Shown here: piece after piece, positions 45,346 through 55,770 of the stretch | How positions within the stretch are numbered: position 1 is the stretch's first letter | Layout: every line of letters begins with the position of its first letter | Source: Holacanthus passer | Taxonomy: Eukaryota; Chordata; Actinopteri; Pomacanthidae | Assembly: GCA_025331565.1 (NCBI GenBank) | Contig: JAFREQ010000091.1 | Span: forward strand, 1,000,001 to 1,064,000 | Length of the DNA stretch: 64,000 nt | Reading direction: 5' to 3' | Position numbers and translations under genes: made by a program | Notes under the pieces: model-generated | Database searches by the model: none | Told to the model about the DNA's origin: nothing | Seen by the model: the letters and a program-made list of their open reading frames with translations, nothing else

Positions 45346-45715
45346 GCATTTTTAAAACCCTGAATTAAGAATATAATAGAATGTATTTGAACCAAGAAAA
45401 GGAACAGTTAAATATGTGTGCAATTTAATGATTGTGCTTGCATTTTGTTTTGTGATTGTTATTTTCAGAGCAGGGTCAGTGGATGAGGATGGTGTGTGAG
45501 ATAGTGTCTCAGGGTAAGGAGAGACTTGGTGTGTTCAAGGACAGGCAGCATCACCTCATCAGCTTCAACCTGAATTTGACAATATAGTTATGAACTGAGA
45601 TAATCCTTCTTTTGGGTTAATTTCGTATAATGCTTTGTATTTACTGTGTTTACAGGTTTATGTGTTCATACAGACATTTTAGGTTATTTATTTGTATATT
45701 TTTGTTTGTTGATTG

Positions 45716-46368
45716 TGTTACGACTGCGGTCGTATGTGGTACGTTTTGTGTTGTGTTGTGTTGTCTTTGTATTTTCTTTGTATATCTGTGTATGTCAATA
45801 GGTGTCTGCAACCTAACGATGCGCCGTCCCGCGCGCAGGATTGGTTGCCAGTTTGGAGGGTCGGCCCCTGATTGGACACTCTACTGCCGAATGAGTTTAT
45901 AACGAGGAAGGATGACGTCGCCAAGGGGGGCACATGGAGAGGCAGTGGGTGGTCCAATCTTCGCGTGAATCCAACCGGCATTTTTGAATACTGAGACCTG
46001 AGAGAGAAAATGTTTTGATGGGTGTGAGCTGCCATTTCCTTTTGTAAACTATTTTCTCCTGTTTAAGTTTAGTTAGGGAGGTAAGACTCTGTTTTTGTTT
46101 TCTCAGCGTTGGTTTTGTTAGGCAAGTGGATCTAAAGTTTAGTTGGGTTTTTGTTTGTTGTTTTGGCCTAGGCTCACCCCTGAGTTTCAAAGTAATATCA
46201 CTGAGTTACTCTCAGTCGCTTTTTGTTATCACGTTTTCCTTGTGTGAATAAATCAACTATTTTTCTGTTTATACATTGTTGTGTTTTGGATGTTTTGGAT
46301 GTGTTGGATTCAGGCGAAGGGTGGACTTATTCGTGTTGCGTTCAGTACCCCCTAGGCTGGGCGTAACA
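45716..46368 (+). mobile_element. Gypsy-like LTR (653 bp)
   Basis: TGTTACG at 45716 and CGTAACA at 46362-46368 form perfect 7-bp inverted LTR termini. An AATAAA signal sits at about 46238 and CCCCTAGG some 20 bases before the end. No matching duplication is found at the two LTR edges (GATTG versus TGTGT), which fits an LTR still attached to internal sequence on its right rather than a clean solo LTR. It lies in what appears to be the 3' part of the hAT element. Confidence 0.8.
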
Positions 46369-46425
46369 TGTGTCACAACACATTAAAGAAAGCCGTAACA
46401 TGTGTCACAACACATTAAAGAAAGC
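46362..46425. repeat. 32-bp tandem duplication spanning the LTR edge
   Basis: A unit starting CGTAACATGTGTCACAACAC at 46362 is repeated exactly at 46394. The unit contains the last seven bases of the LTR plus the first bases of the gag scrap, so the LTR terminus itself is duplicated. Confidence 0.85.
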
Positions 46426-46546
46426 CGTGCTGCAGGCCTATGAACTTGTTCCTGAGGCATATAGACAAAAATTTAGGAACCGTGAGAAAAATGCCAACCA
46501 GACCTATGTTGAGTTTGTGCGCGAGAAAAGCGTTTAGATAGACTAA
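46401..46546 (+). pseudogene. Gypsy gag (capsid-region) fragment
   Basis: The + frame reads 'LKKAVLQAYELVPEAYRQKF' and 'NREKNANQTYVEFVREK', then a stop at about 46537. The pattern is typical of the capsid part of vertebrate Ty3/Gypsy gag proteins. It is about 45 codons, with no start, nucleocapsid knuckle or pol. It follows the LTR directly without a primer-binding site or 5' gag, so the internal region has been deleted to a stub. Confidence 0.65.
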
Positions 46547-46569
46547 TCTGGTTCCTTAACCTGATAAAT

Positions 46570-46775
46570 TGAAAGGATTTGTTACAATAACAGGGCAATA
46601 AGCTAGCATATATTTTTTCATCTATGTAATATTTGTAACTTTAATAAATACAGAAATGGTTATTTAACAATATGTGAAGGAGTAGTTACATTTATTTTAC
46701 ATTACACTATATTTAGTTACATGTATACTTACAGTTACAACTGGCCCTTTGAGGGCAAACATAACGCTGATGTGG
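46570..46775 (+). repeat. hAT element 3' end (truncated)
   Basis: AT-rich sequence ending 'ttacaactggccctttgagg' and 'gcaaacataacgctgatgtg'. I recognise this as the sub-terminal 3' region of a widespread vertebrate hAT family whose transposase matches the pseudogene at 44690. The last ~30 bases, including the CTG terminus, are missing. At 46775 the sequence switches to another hAT-like fragment. Confidence 0.5.
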
Positions 46776-47106
46776 GTACATGTACCCCGAGGGATAGGCC
46801 TACGCAGAGGTACTACAGGTGGTATTTGGAAATCATCAATGACTAGACTTACTGAAATGTTACAGTAGAACCCACAGTATTAGAAAGATCTGCTTGGGAG
46901 GCACTAATTGCAGCTCCTTGACCCCTTTTCTTATCGTATGTTATATTCTTCAAAATAAGGATTATAATAATGATTGTATCATACAGTAAGCTTCAGTCTT
47001 ATGTTGCAGTTTTTAGGCAAAATGTTGAAGTCAGGTAAAGCAAATACTTGGATTCAGAAATTGGGTAAAGAGGGTACTGAAGCCAAAAAAAGTTTGGGAA
47101 CCACTG
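46776..47106 (-). mobile_element. hAT-like MITE fragment, CAGTGGTTCCCAAAC terminus (minus)
   Basis: Read on the minus strand, the element starts CAGTGGTTCCCAAACTTTTT at 47106, a typical hAT terminus. It runs to '...ctatccctcggggtacatgt' at about 46780 with no matching CTG end, so one end is lost at the junction with the neighbouring hAT 3' end. It lies inside the sequence following the donor site of the IS630/Tc1-like exon, that is within what would be an intron. Confidence 0.6.
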
Positions 47107-47154
47107 CTTCATTGTAAATAGGTTATAATGATAGACAACCAGTAACTGACTTAC

Positions 47155-47462
47155 ATGTACATAGTGGTACCGCAGCTCTTTCACTCTATCAGAGTGCCTC
47201 TCAGATGGTACCCTGTAAAGTTGCTTCCTGGTCATCTGATGCTTGTTCAATATCCGGTCTATTGTGGAGATGCTTATAGAGTTGACATTTTGGAATATGG
47301 CATTGGAATATTGGTCTTGTAGGATTGCAGCGCGGATCTGTCTCAATGTGATGGCATTATTTGCCATCACCAAGATACAGATTTCTCGTTCTCTTGTACT
47401 CTTGTTCTTGTTGTTCATTGAGAGGTTTTCCTCTGCCACCCGTGTGAGGTTGTCGTCCAATC
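47155..47462 (-). pseudogene. IS630/Tc1-like HTH protein, exon 2
   Basis: The minus strand is open for 102 codons between an acceptor (TTCTTTGTCTAG, ending at 47463) and a donor (GTAAGT at 47154-47149). It reads 'LTRVAEENLSMNN', 'ICILVMANNAITLRQIRAAI', 'SISTIDRILNKHQMTRKQLY' and 'RVPSERHSDRVKELRYHYV'. The latter blocks form the second helix-turn-helix and linker of IS630/Tc1-type transposases as found in teleosts. The DDE catalytic domain, which should follow, is not found downstream: the region holds hAT and Gypsy insertions and then no matching exon. No internal stop is seen in this exon. Confidence 0.65.
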
Positions 47463-47726
47463 CTAGACAAAGAATTCAAAGGACAACACTGTATTAGCAT
47501 TCATAATGTATGTATTTCTTACAGAATGAGTTACCAATGTAATTGTATTGTTGTTTTACTTACAGTAACTTTACCACAATTCTAATGCATCACTGCACAT
47601 TGACTGGAATACTACTGTAAACTGTATCATCAATCATTCCATAGTTTATTTTCTCCAATATTTTTCTTGTCATTTTTAGTGTCATAACATCCCGTTGAGG
47701 TCAGATATTACTGTAGGCCTATAACA

Positions 47727-47741
47727 CACACACACACACAC
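47727..47741. repeat. Short (CA)n
   Basis: Seven to eight CA units within the predicted intron. Confidence 0.8.
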
Positions 47742-47848
47742 ATGCACACACTAAATGAATAGGTAAATGAGTAAATGAATACATTTCTTGCTTTATGCAG
47801 TGTCCTGTCCTATACAACATATAATTCCATCATTGACTGAGTACATAC

Positions 47849-47972
47849 CTGTTTTCCCTGTGAAAGGTTTGGATGACGTCTTTTTCCTCAACTTTCTCCG
47901 GCTCAGTCGTCTGTATCTCTCCCTCTGTTTTCTACATGTATCGCTGTCTTTCTTTTTCTTTCTACCGTCTTT
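47849..47972 (-). pseudogene. IS630/Tc1-like HTH protein, candidate upstream exon
   Basis: The minus strand reads a basic stretch 'RYRRLSRRKLRKKTSSKPFT' then 'GKT', followed by a GTATGT donor at 47848. Splicing to the acceptor at 47463 keeps the frame (GKT-G-LDDN). No in-frame Met is visible before an upstream stop at about 47975, so the start exon is unknown or lost. Support is splice-frame agreement only. Confidence 0.35.
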
Positions 47973-48179
47973 TCATGTGTAACTTGCCTCTAACTCTCTC
48001 ATCTGTCTGCACTGTAGAGTCACAATATTTACCGCCTGGAATGCACAGACTTGATTGGCTGAGTGGTATCACGTGGAATGGCTTAACTCGCGTGTAATTT
48101 GTCTGTGCATTTCCTCATCCACTAAACCACTACAGTAAAGACTACAAAAGCTGCGCCAGGTTAAAATAGAAGCGACCCC

Positions 48180-48288
48180 TCAGGTTTTAAATCATAACCT
48201 TCTGTTTTGGTTGTAGGTCCGGGTCCATATGGGACAGCTTCTGGGTCCGGACCCAGACCGTGGTCCGCCTGTTAGTGACCTCTGATCT
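48180..48288 (+). repeat. hAT-type terminal fragment (right end)
   Basis: 'gggtccggacccagaccgtg' then 'gtccgcctgttagtgacctctg' ends with the reverse of CAGAGGTCACTAACAGGCGG, a hAT-like terminus. GGTCCGGACC is itself a palindrome. No left partner was found within the window, so it is an orphan end. Confidence 0.45.
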
Positions 48289-50170
48289 AAACAAAGACAG
48301 CAACCTGGGCCACATATCACACTGGCTCTAAAGCCATTTGCACCTGTCAGTGTTGCACAAAAGCAGACATATTTTCTGTTTTACTTTCATAGTCCTTGAA
48401 TAGCCTCTTTTATAATTCTGCCATTGGTGAAGGGCTTTTTGTTCTTTGTTACAATGTGCACCACATTTTACCACATTTTAAAGAAAGCCTCCTTTGCTGC
48501 ATTGACCTTCTTCATCATGGGTCATCAGGGTTATTTTCTCAGACTCAACAAAGCTCCAACAAAGATATTACACCGCTGTTTTCACAGCCTGTTGCTCATG
48601 TGTAACTGAACTTAACTGAATTAAAACACAGTATAGGTGATGATAAAGAGCAGGGGGAACGGAACAAGGATTTAGCAGGTTGTCAGTAGAGTCACCAGGC
48701 TGTATCTGTACCAGTCCTTCCCCAATCATTTCCAAACTCCCACGCCAATCAAACGCCAGTGGGGACCGCCTGAGGTTTCCAGATTTAGCTGTTTTAGTGT
48801 AGGCATTGTCATAGTGAAAGCAGATAATCCCACTACATAAAAAGCTGGATTACGTTCCCTGAGCTCATCAACAGAACACGGTATCATCTGCCATACTTAA
48901 TTCTCCTTATGGTGTAAACCTTGCTTTACTTAAATGTCTCATTCCAGCACATTCATGGACATGTGATGTAGCATCCTCATGCAACCACCCCAAAAGCAAA
49001 ACTTCACATGACAATAATCATATAATAAGTTCTCCAGAGGACTTACAGAACATTTACAGAATTATATACAGAACATGAAATTAGAGGAAATAGAAAGGAT
49101 AGGGAGAGAGAAATTGGTAGCCAAGTGAGAGGGCATGAGCCTGCCAGAGAGCCAGAGAGGAGAAAGAGCTAGAGTAGAGACATGCCACTGTTTCTGTTCA
49201 TACACATAATCATCCAAGTCCTTAGTTGTTCTTTTGGTGGCTTGCAACAGCCTTTTGTGTACATTTTGGGCCTGCTGATTCCTTCTTCCTCCTTAATTTT
49301 CGTGCAGCACATTATAATATTAATAATATTATAATACATATACATACATATATAATGTATTATATATAATATTATAATACATTTAGTTTGTCACCCTCTT
49401 CCCTGTAGTCTGATCTGTGGGCCTCGAGGGTGGTGACAAACTTCTGTCACCTTGTGCCCTGTTCAGAGTCTGCACCGACACCGGCAGAGCCATGCAGGGC
49501 ACGTTCACTCCACCCAGGGGCAGTCTACTGATTACCACCTCCAATAGACCCACGACTGCTGACCTATGATGCTGTTATGGGTCATGCTGGTGAGTAACGA
49601 TGCCAAGGGGGCACACTGACAGAGGCCCTGGCACAGCAGGCAGCACTGGGAGCCATTGTTCAGGTTTATTTTTTATCTTATTTATTTATTTAAGAGATGA
49701 GTTATAAAGGGCAATAGGAGCCAATTTTCTGGTTTCCTGGTTCCCTTACAGATGATAAAAGACAAACACAACTCCATCCCATTGTGTCACTCTACAACAG
49801 CCACAGCATCAGAAAGGCCAGGGTATTCTCATTTATCAGTCCCAGTGATAAGAAAGTGCAGGTGTTAACAAATACTCTGAGGAGTGCACCAGCAGGGGAA
49901 TCAGGCCCTCATTCCAGAGCGCAGACAATGAAACACCCTCACTTTACACTGCCTGCAGACGGCTGAGCCACTGAAAAGGGCTGGCACTGGGAAAAGCTGT
50001 GAACCCTGATCAGTATGTGATAACTATGCCTTAAGCTGAGGGGCCATTTGAATATAGGGTTAAAAGCTTACTCACTTCGTCTCTGGAACCTCTCAGCTGT
50101 AAAACTCCCTTTTTTAATGGGAGAGAGGGAGGAGAGCTACTGACAGCCTGTCATAAAATGAGAGCCGTAT
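48289..50170. other. Plain intergenic sequence with an AT palindrome cluster
   Basis: 49312-49382 is almost pure A/T and contains nested near-palindromes such as 'attataatattaataatatt'. From 49385 to 49660 the composition turns GC-richer, with no coding or element motif that I recognise. Confidence 0.45.
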
Positions 50171-50174
50171 TATG

Positions 50175-50377
50175 GCAGACTATTAGTGCATCATTCAAAC
50201 AGCCAGGGTCTGTCAATCAATGTCATTTCCCTTATTAGCAAGTTATCATTTCATGATGGCCGTGACATCTTTCTGTAATATTTAAATCACTTTTGTATAT
50301 ATTCTATTTTAACATTGACTTAATGAGAAGCTGTGGAAATATAGATTCTCTTTTGCTGTGAGAGAAGGAGGTGCAAC
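50175..50377 (+). repeat. Direct duplication C, copy 1 (~200 bp)
   Basis: 'catcattcaaacagccaggg' 'tctgtcaatca' ... 'aacattgacttaatgagaag' ... 'gtgagagaaggag' aligns along its whole length with 50974-51192, with many scattered substitutions and small indels. Neither copy has element termini or coding content. Confidence 0.75.
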
Positions 50378-50973
50378 ACAGCATATATGATAGTGTCCTC
50401 CATTTTGGACTCCACAATAGTGTTGGCTCTGTTCCCAACAGGACAATAATTTAACAGTTTATTCAAGCCATTTATTTGGACCTTTGATTCTTGTCTCATT
50501 GATCAAAGTCCCCCTCAAGCAGGTCCATTGCTTGCAGTGATTCTGTTGAAATAACTGATACTAGTCTGAAATGTTTTACACACTGGTGAGACCGAGCCCC
50601 AAGAGTGAAACGCAGTGAAGCTCTGTAAATGTGTCTGACAGAGGAATAAGGAGAGGGAAAAATTTGCAAGATAGACAAGATTTCAAAGATACAGAGAGAA
50701 CAATGGAGATGGAGGGGATGTGGGGAAAGGAGAGAGTAGAGTAACCCAGAATGCCTTGTTGCTTTGTATATGTTTTAACTACCAGGACACCAACACCAGA
50801 GTGTTGAATGAAGAAAAGAAAAAGCAGTGAAGGAGGACTTGTGTCAGGAAAACTTTGTGTGCATTTAACTCTGTCGGACTGCTTTATCAACAAGGGCCTG
50901 TAACGGTCGAAAGTCAAGACTTTTGTGGGAGGTGTTGCAGAACAGAGGTCATGGAGTATAATATTGAAGACCG

Positions 50974-51192
50974 GCAGGCTGTTAGTCCATCATTCAAACA
51001 GCCAGTGTCTGTCAATCAGTGTCATTTACTTTATTAGGAAGTCATCGTTTTATGATGACAATGGCATGTCTCTATGTTTTTATCACTGTGTCCTATTTTG
51101 TATGTATTTTTAGCATTAACTTAATGAGACACTGTGGGAATATAGATTTTCTATTTTCTTTTTTTCTGTAAATGTGAGAGAAGGAATGTTGG
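50974..51192 (+). repeat. Direct duplication C, copy 2
   Basis: Second copy, same orientation, about 800 bp downstream. The ~600 bp between them is not duplicated. The divergence by eye suggests an old duplication. Confidence 0.75.
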
Positions 51193-51387
51193 AGTGCATG
51201 GAGTCATCAGTCCTTTAAAAGTATAATGACACATAAATATAAATTAAGAACAATTTAAGCATAACTAAAATCAATTTAAAATAATTTAGAAATGTTAAAA
51301 AATAGTTTAAAAGACCGACAACACCACCTAGGGATTTACAGAGCCCTCGGACTCTAAAAGAAAAGAAAGAACTCTTAAAATCAGGGG

Positions 51388-51963
51388 TGAGCAGAGTTAA
51401 AAACAAGCCCAAGGGTAAATGTTAGCAAATTTATTACAATAAAATCACAATGATTTACAAGGAAACAGATGATGTCTAAAATAAGTCCATTAAGTCCATG
51501 CAGTACCCCTCTGCCAGTCCTTTGTCGTCCTGGAGTCACTTGTCCATGTGGAAATACCAGCGGCCGAGTCCTAAGCAGCCAATTCTTCCGCTGCTCCGGT
51601 TGTCCCGGGGGAGATAAACAAACCCAAACCAGTACCGGGAAACACACAACAGGCCTAAATTACACCCCTTGCCTGGCCCCACAGCCGGCCCTCCAGTACC
51701 TGCCGCAAACAAGATCAAGAAATACTCACGGTCGTCCTTGGCGATAGCCCAAACTACTGACCCAGGCTGGAGTACAGGCTCTGGTGTCTCCGTCGTCCAG
51801 GCTGTGTGCACTGTCGGGTCGCTGTAGTCTGCGCTGGCTGCACGTGGCCGCTCTGGTCCCCGCTCTGCCGAGTGCTTCTGCTTTTCTTGCTTCACCTTAC
51901 CGCGCGCCACACCTGTTGCTCATTTGCTGATTGCTGCCCGGGGCTTGGTGTCTGTTGCATTCA
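51388..51963 (-). mobile_element. Solo-LTR-like insertion (576 bp, minus)
   Basis: The insert reads TGAGCAG...CATTCA on + (TG...CA on both strands), flanked by GGGG on each side. More broadly, TCAGGGGTGA occurs directly repeated at 51381-51390 and 51961-51970. On the minus strand it has a GC-rich 5' half, an AATAAA signal near the 3' end (about 51438) and no coding match. A 124-codon minus frame (51536-51910) is GC-biased and not recognised. It could instead be another kind of insert with a 10-bp duplication. Confidence 0.5.
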
Positions 51964-51967
51964 GGGG

Positions 51968-54684
51968 TGATCGGAAAAACAGCACTGCATGCAAAAGTAA
52001 TCACCCTACATAATAAAAACACAATCCAGTAAAACTTCTGTTTAAAACCAACACAGCAAGTTAGAAGAGATGAGAGCCGCTAAATGTTAAGACAGAAAAA
52101 TAACGATAGAAAAAGAAATATATCATCTAAATCAGCTGAAGAACCGATGACAAGAAATTGCCAGTTCTGTTTACTATTGACGGTGAGTTGCTCCGGTGGC
52201 AAACGAGCCGGGCGAAGTTTACTTTTACCGATACTCCAGTGAGTTACAAAGCTACCTAGCATAGCGAACTGTTGGCTTGTTTAACGTAACTGATTCATGT
52301 CTGTTGCATTGAGTTAAAATGAGCTAAAACCAGTTGGAGTAAAGTTCTGAAGCACAGAATGTTTTTGAAATATTGTGTTGGATGTGTTTTATTTAAGTTA
52401 ATTCATAAGTGTATGTTGAAACAAACTATTGTTGGTTTAATGTTTTTGATAGTTGTTTATTTCATGTTAAATTGGACACGTTAAGAATATTTCTGTGAAT
52501 TTAAAAATGCAGAACTATTTATTTTGTTGAATAAACTACTCTCAAAAGTGCACTGATAAGCCTTAAAACACAATAGGGTTAAAAATAGTATGAAAACAGC
52601 AAGAACCTAGATTATTAAAATTGATGAGATCTCATTCTAAGACATTAAGGACATTTTATATTCTATTTTGCTACTTTGTTTTCTATCCAAATGACTATTT
52701 TATTTTGGGGGTTTCTAATTTTGGTATTGCATTGGTTTTTTTTTTTGTTTTTTTTACAGTTGTTGTTGTTTTTGTTAAATTGTAATAAACCTGCTGGCTG
52801 TTAAATTGCAAATATATCTCTTTTCTTTACTAACTGCTCCAGAACTTAGTTAACCACCTAGCTTTGCAATTGGCCCACAATGTAAGCAAGTGCTACATAA
52901 AGAAACCATATTACAATAAAAGTATGTATGCAACAGCGCGGGGAAATTTTTACAGGTGGACAGATAAAAGTTAAATTCTTTTCTTGCTGTGTTATGCTAA
53001 AAATATAATCATTGTTAACTTAGTTAAGACCTCAAATTATTTCAAGTTTTAATAGTAAGTGCTGTAGTAGATATTCATTCATGTTGATATATGGGAGGTG
53101 GAAGGTAATGCATTCAAAAGGTAGCTTAAAACAACATTAGTATTGTTGGCAAAGTGTACTGTAATGTAGTATTCTGAAAACAAGTACAGTATATTCAACA
53201 TTTATCATCTTCTGCTGGTCTTGTCTTGTTTTATATCCCATAAATCATGCAAGTCTTTCTCCCAGATGACTGCAATAGGAGGCTAATTAACATTTGAGAA
53301 ACTGGTCCATCTGGTCTGTTCGAGAGTATCATTGTTAAAGGATGTAATACAGGAGAGGTGTCCCAAGGCAGCCCATATGTTCCTGTAGTTCACTGTGGAT
53401 ACTTACAAGACAAAGAGAATGTGAAAACAATGGTATTGTTCAATACGATGGGCATTTAATTAAATTTAGATTTTATTTATAGACATTGTTGAACGTCATT
53501 ACCAAACAGCTCAAGGATTGGCAACAATAGAACCCAGTGGGAAAGTGAGTCATTCATTAGAGAGAGTATTTTCTCGGGGTATCACAGATGAGTCATCAGG
53601 CGTCATTTACGAGCTGGAAGGCCCAAGAGGAAAAATACATTTGGGGGAAAAAGAGTCCTACAGTACAGGCTGTTTTGGGGGGTTGATAATGGTGGATTGT
53701 TTTATTTTATTTTGCTTTTCATTCTTCGTCACCCTGAATGTAGGGATTGAAATATGGACTCTGGCATACACTGCAGCGGTTTGGACATATGTCTAGGTTT
53801 CCTGCCACTGACCTAAACAGTCCCACATATTTGAGAATATATATTCTGTGTTTAGCCAAATGTGACCTCTGAGCTATTCTGCTGAGGAACATGTTCACAC
53901 CTTTCATATTTGCATTTTACACCTTGGTGACAGTCTAATAACTTAACCTATTGGGAAGACTCAAATTTTAGTTGGTTGCACCTGAGCTCTGGTCATCCTA
54001 AGGCTGTTGAAAATCATTTCCTTACTGGGCCGTAAATGCATGGTAGTTTCTCAAATGCATGGTAGGATGCACTGAAATTTAACTCACTCCCTAAAAACAT
54101 TTTTTCATTTTTTTTTTTTTTTGTCTCATTGGGTCAGTCTCATCCTACACATAGGTCAAGGAAACAGCACTGATTGCTCTCATCAGTAAAGACGACCAAA
54201 CAATAAGTGTCCTTCTGCCCCAAATCTTCAGAACTTGAGGACTTTCATTTCATCTTTTTTCCTGGCAGCAAGTTATAAGAAAGGAGATTTTAGGGAGGCG
54301 ATAAAATGGCTGGATACAGTCAGATAAAACAACCACAAACAAAGTATGTAGTATTTCTGGCATGTAACACTCATTAATGCTTCAGTTAGTCCTCCAAGCA
54401 AATGACCATGTTACTCTAAAATCAGTATATAAATGTTAAATTGTATGAAATTTTTCCAAACTCACCTTATACTCACCAAATATTTATGAATTGGTCTGAT
54501 TTTATCCTAATGTATGAATTATTATCAACTGATGTTTTTTCATTCTTACACCATGAACTTGATTTCATATTTGTTAGTGTTAGTTTTTCTAACACACCAT
54601 GAGCCTTAGTAATAAAGCCTGACATGCTCTGACATGAACTGTCACAACTTTATAATCTATGATAATATAATCACATAATTTCTG
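51968..54684. other. Plain intergenic sequence
   Basis: A GC-richer patch at 52150-52260 stands out from AT-rich surroundings but has no recognised motif. T-runs at 52738-52757 and 54103-54121. The open frame at 53518-53796 lacks any domain. Confidence 0.45.
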
Positions 54685-55258
54685 AGGCCTTGTCCACATG
54701 TGCACGGGTGTTTTTTAAAACATATTTTATATGTGTTTTAGCCTTTCACCCACATGCAAACTGGGTTTTAGGCCTTTGAAAATGGACCTTTTGGAAAACT
54801 CCTTCCAGAGTGAAGATATTCAGAAACAGGGAAAACAGAGTGTATAACATAGAATGTGAGAGTGTGTGCTTGTGGTTACACAACACAACAGTTGGTGCAA
54901 TGGCAGATGTCGCTAAAATTGTGCTGCTTACTAAATTGAGGAATGGAGGCGTCAGAATGTGCTACAGAGGTCAATGCTACATAACCCAACACTCCCATAA
55001 CATAGACCCACTGCCAGTGTTGCTGTTTTTGGATGAGATCCCACATCCAGCTTATTGGTGCAATTTTCAGGCTCCTGATTAGCCAACATTGCTTTCGGGT
55101 TAGGGTTATATTACCACCTGTTGGTTTGGCAGCCCTTGACAGTGCTTCAATTGTGTTCTGCATTTTTCATTTGGATGGAGATTTTTTTTTAAACAATGTG
55201 TGTGGCAGGTTTTTTTTTTCTTTTTCTTGTTTGTGAGTATGAAGTGTGGACAAGGCTT
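54685..55258. mobile_element. MITE with 14-bp terminal inverted repeats (574 bp)
   Basis: Left end AGGCCTTGTCCACA (54685-54698) and right end TGTGGACAAGGCTT (55245-55258) are inverted repeats with one mismatch. The body is non-coding, though it keeps an open frame at 54810-55082 without any domain. The superfamily is unsettled: the flanks (TTCTG left, GAGGC right) show no clear 8-bp or 3-bp duplication. The 'tgtccaca' termini are frequent in teleost hAT/Harbinger-type MITEs. Confidence 0.75.
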
Positions 55259-55770
55259 GAGGCTAACCTCACTCCACAGAGAACACCCTATTGTGAACCC
55301 TATAACATGGAGCGTGTGTAGCGCTGTGCTAATTTTCCCTCTTTACACATTCACATACCACTGGGCTCAGACAGGAGGCAGAAGCACTGTTAAGCTCTGC
55401 GATGTCACTTCTCTCACGAGCAGTAGCCTAGCTGTCAATGCAAGAAGCACATTTCTCTGCACCAGCCAACAAGCAACTCTGCTTCTCTGCTCTTTTCTAA
55501 TCACATGTAGAGCTGATCTTCATCATCGGTCAGTAATAAGAAATAATAATAATGATAATAACAATAATATCAAATGTTTATTCACAATGAAGGAATGAAC
55601 AAAACCTCCGAAAACTAAACAGTAAAGTCTTACATATACAATATCTTGAAAATTCAAATTTTGCAAATTATAAAGCCGTATTTCAATATTAACATGAAAC
55701 AAAATAAACAACAGACTTTTTCTTTAAGCACAAATAATATATTTATTTACATCAGCTTGGGTTTTTGTCT
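55259..55770. other. Unassigned sequence
   Basis: A short AAT-type run at 55540-55570. No gene was recognised. Confidence 0.45.

Noticed and set aside
49312..49382. AT palindrome cluster as a replication origin or cruciform element
   Set aside because: Near-pure A/T sequence forms palindromes readily; nothing else supports a function.
51536..51910. 124-codon minus frame in GC-rich sequence as a possible host exon
   Set aside because: It lies inside an insert with LTR-like ends; no known domain and no splice context.
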